This document shows, in pieces, positions 63,972 through 64,000 of a stretch of DNA of 64,000 nucleotides. Numbering within the stretch: the first letter of the stretch is position 1; each line of letters begins with the position of its first letter. Made by a program: the position numbers and the translations under genes. The stretch covers positions 5,860,001-5,924,000 of the forward strand of contig CM020513.1 of NCBI GenBank assembly GCA_009823395.1, read 5' to 3'. This DNA is from Thamnaconus septentrionalis. Taxonomy: Eukaryota; Chordata; Actinopteri; Tetraodontiformes; Monacanthidae. The notes below the pieces were generated by a model. The model worked only from the letters and a program-made list of their open reading frames with translations. It ran no database searches and was not told the DNA's origin.

Positions 63972-64000
63972 TATGTATATGTATATGTACACATACTGTG

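Overview
The window is teleost fish genomic DNA. It has split genes with GT-AG introns, many (CA)n, (GA)n and (ATT)n microsatellites, and fish-type repeats: Tc1, a tRNA-derived SINE, L2/Rex-like LINE 3' ends and a Ty3/gypsy remnant. Gene order is the best clue to its place. swap70 (-), adm (-), ampd3 (-) and rnf141 (+) occur in this order and relative orientation on human chromosome 11p15.4. The species cannot be fixed from sequence alone; compact introns suggest a percomorph.

Positions 1-27,500 hold no protein gene I can support. The region carries microsatellites, two related minisatellites in opposite orientation, three copies of a CCAAT-containing dispersed repeat, a deleted Ty3/gypsy element (about 15.96-18.86 kb) between two diverged direct repeats, a tRNA-derived SINE, and a Tc1-like transposon (about 25.4-27.08 kb) interrupted by another repeat.

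From 27.5 to 29.2 kb lies a three-exon mgat4c-like glycosyltransferase gene (+), complete except for one missing base in a G run that breaks the frame. rnf141 (+, coding 33,000-35,221) follows, encoding a RING-finger protein in five coding exons. Its poly(A) signal at 36.68 kb faces that of ampd3 (-, coding 37,509-43,451, 14 coding exons), so the two genes are tail to tail about 0.35 kb apart. ampd3 encodes AMP deaminase 3 and its upstream leader exon is not identified. From 43.5 to 53 kb there are only repeats, including a LINE end with a second retroposon nested in it. adm (-, 53,444-54,506, with a TATA-box promoter near 55.1 kb) encodes an adrenomedullin-type prohormone. The last three exons of swap70 (-) lie at 61,943-63,870, and the gene continues past the right edge.

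The most unusual structure is a 683-bp DNA transposon (62,492-63,174) in a swap70 intron. It has perfect 29-bp terminal inverted repeats, a 6-bp target duplication, tandem subterminal motifs, and an open frame resembling the N-terminal part of IS3-like (IS3EU) integrases. Other points of interest are UG-repeat 3' splice sites in rnf141 and swap70, an ampd3 exon placed between partly complementary simple-sequence arrays, and an adrenomedullin with a diverged disulfide ring. The genes are independent units with no operon-like linkage.
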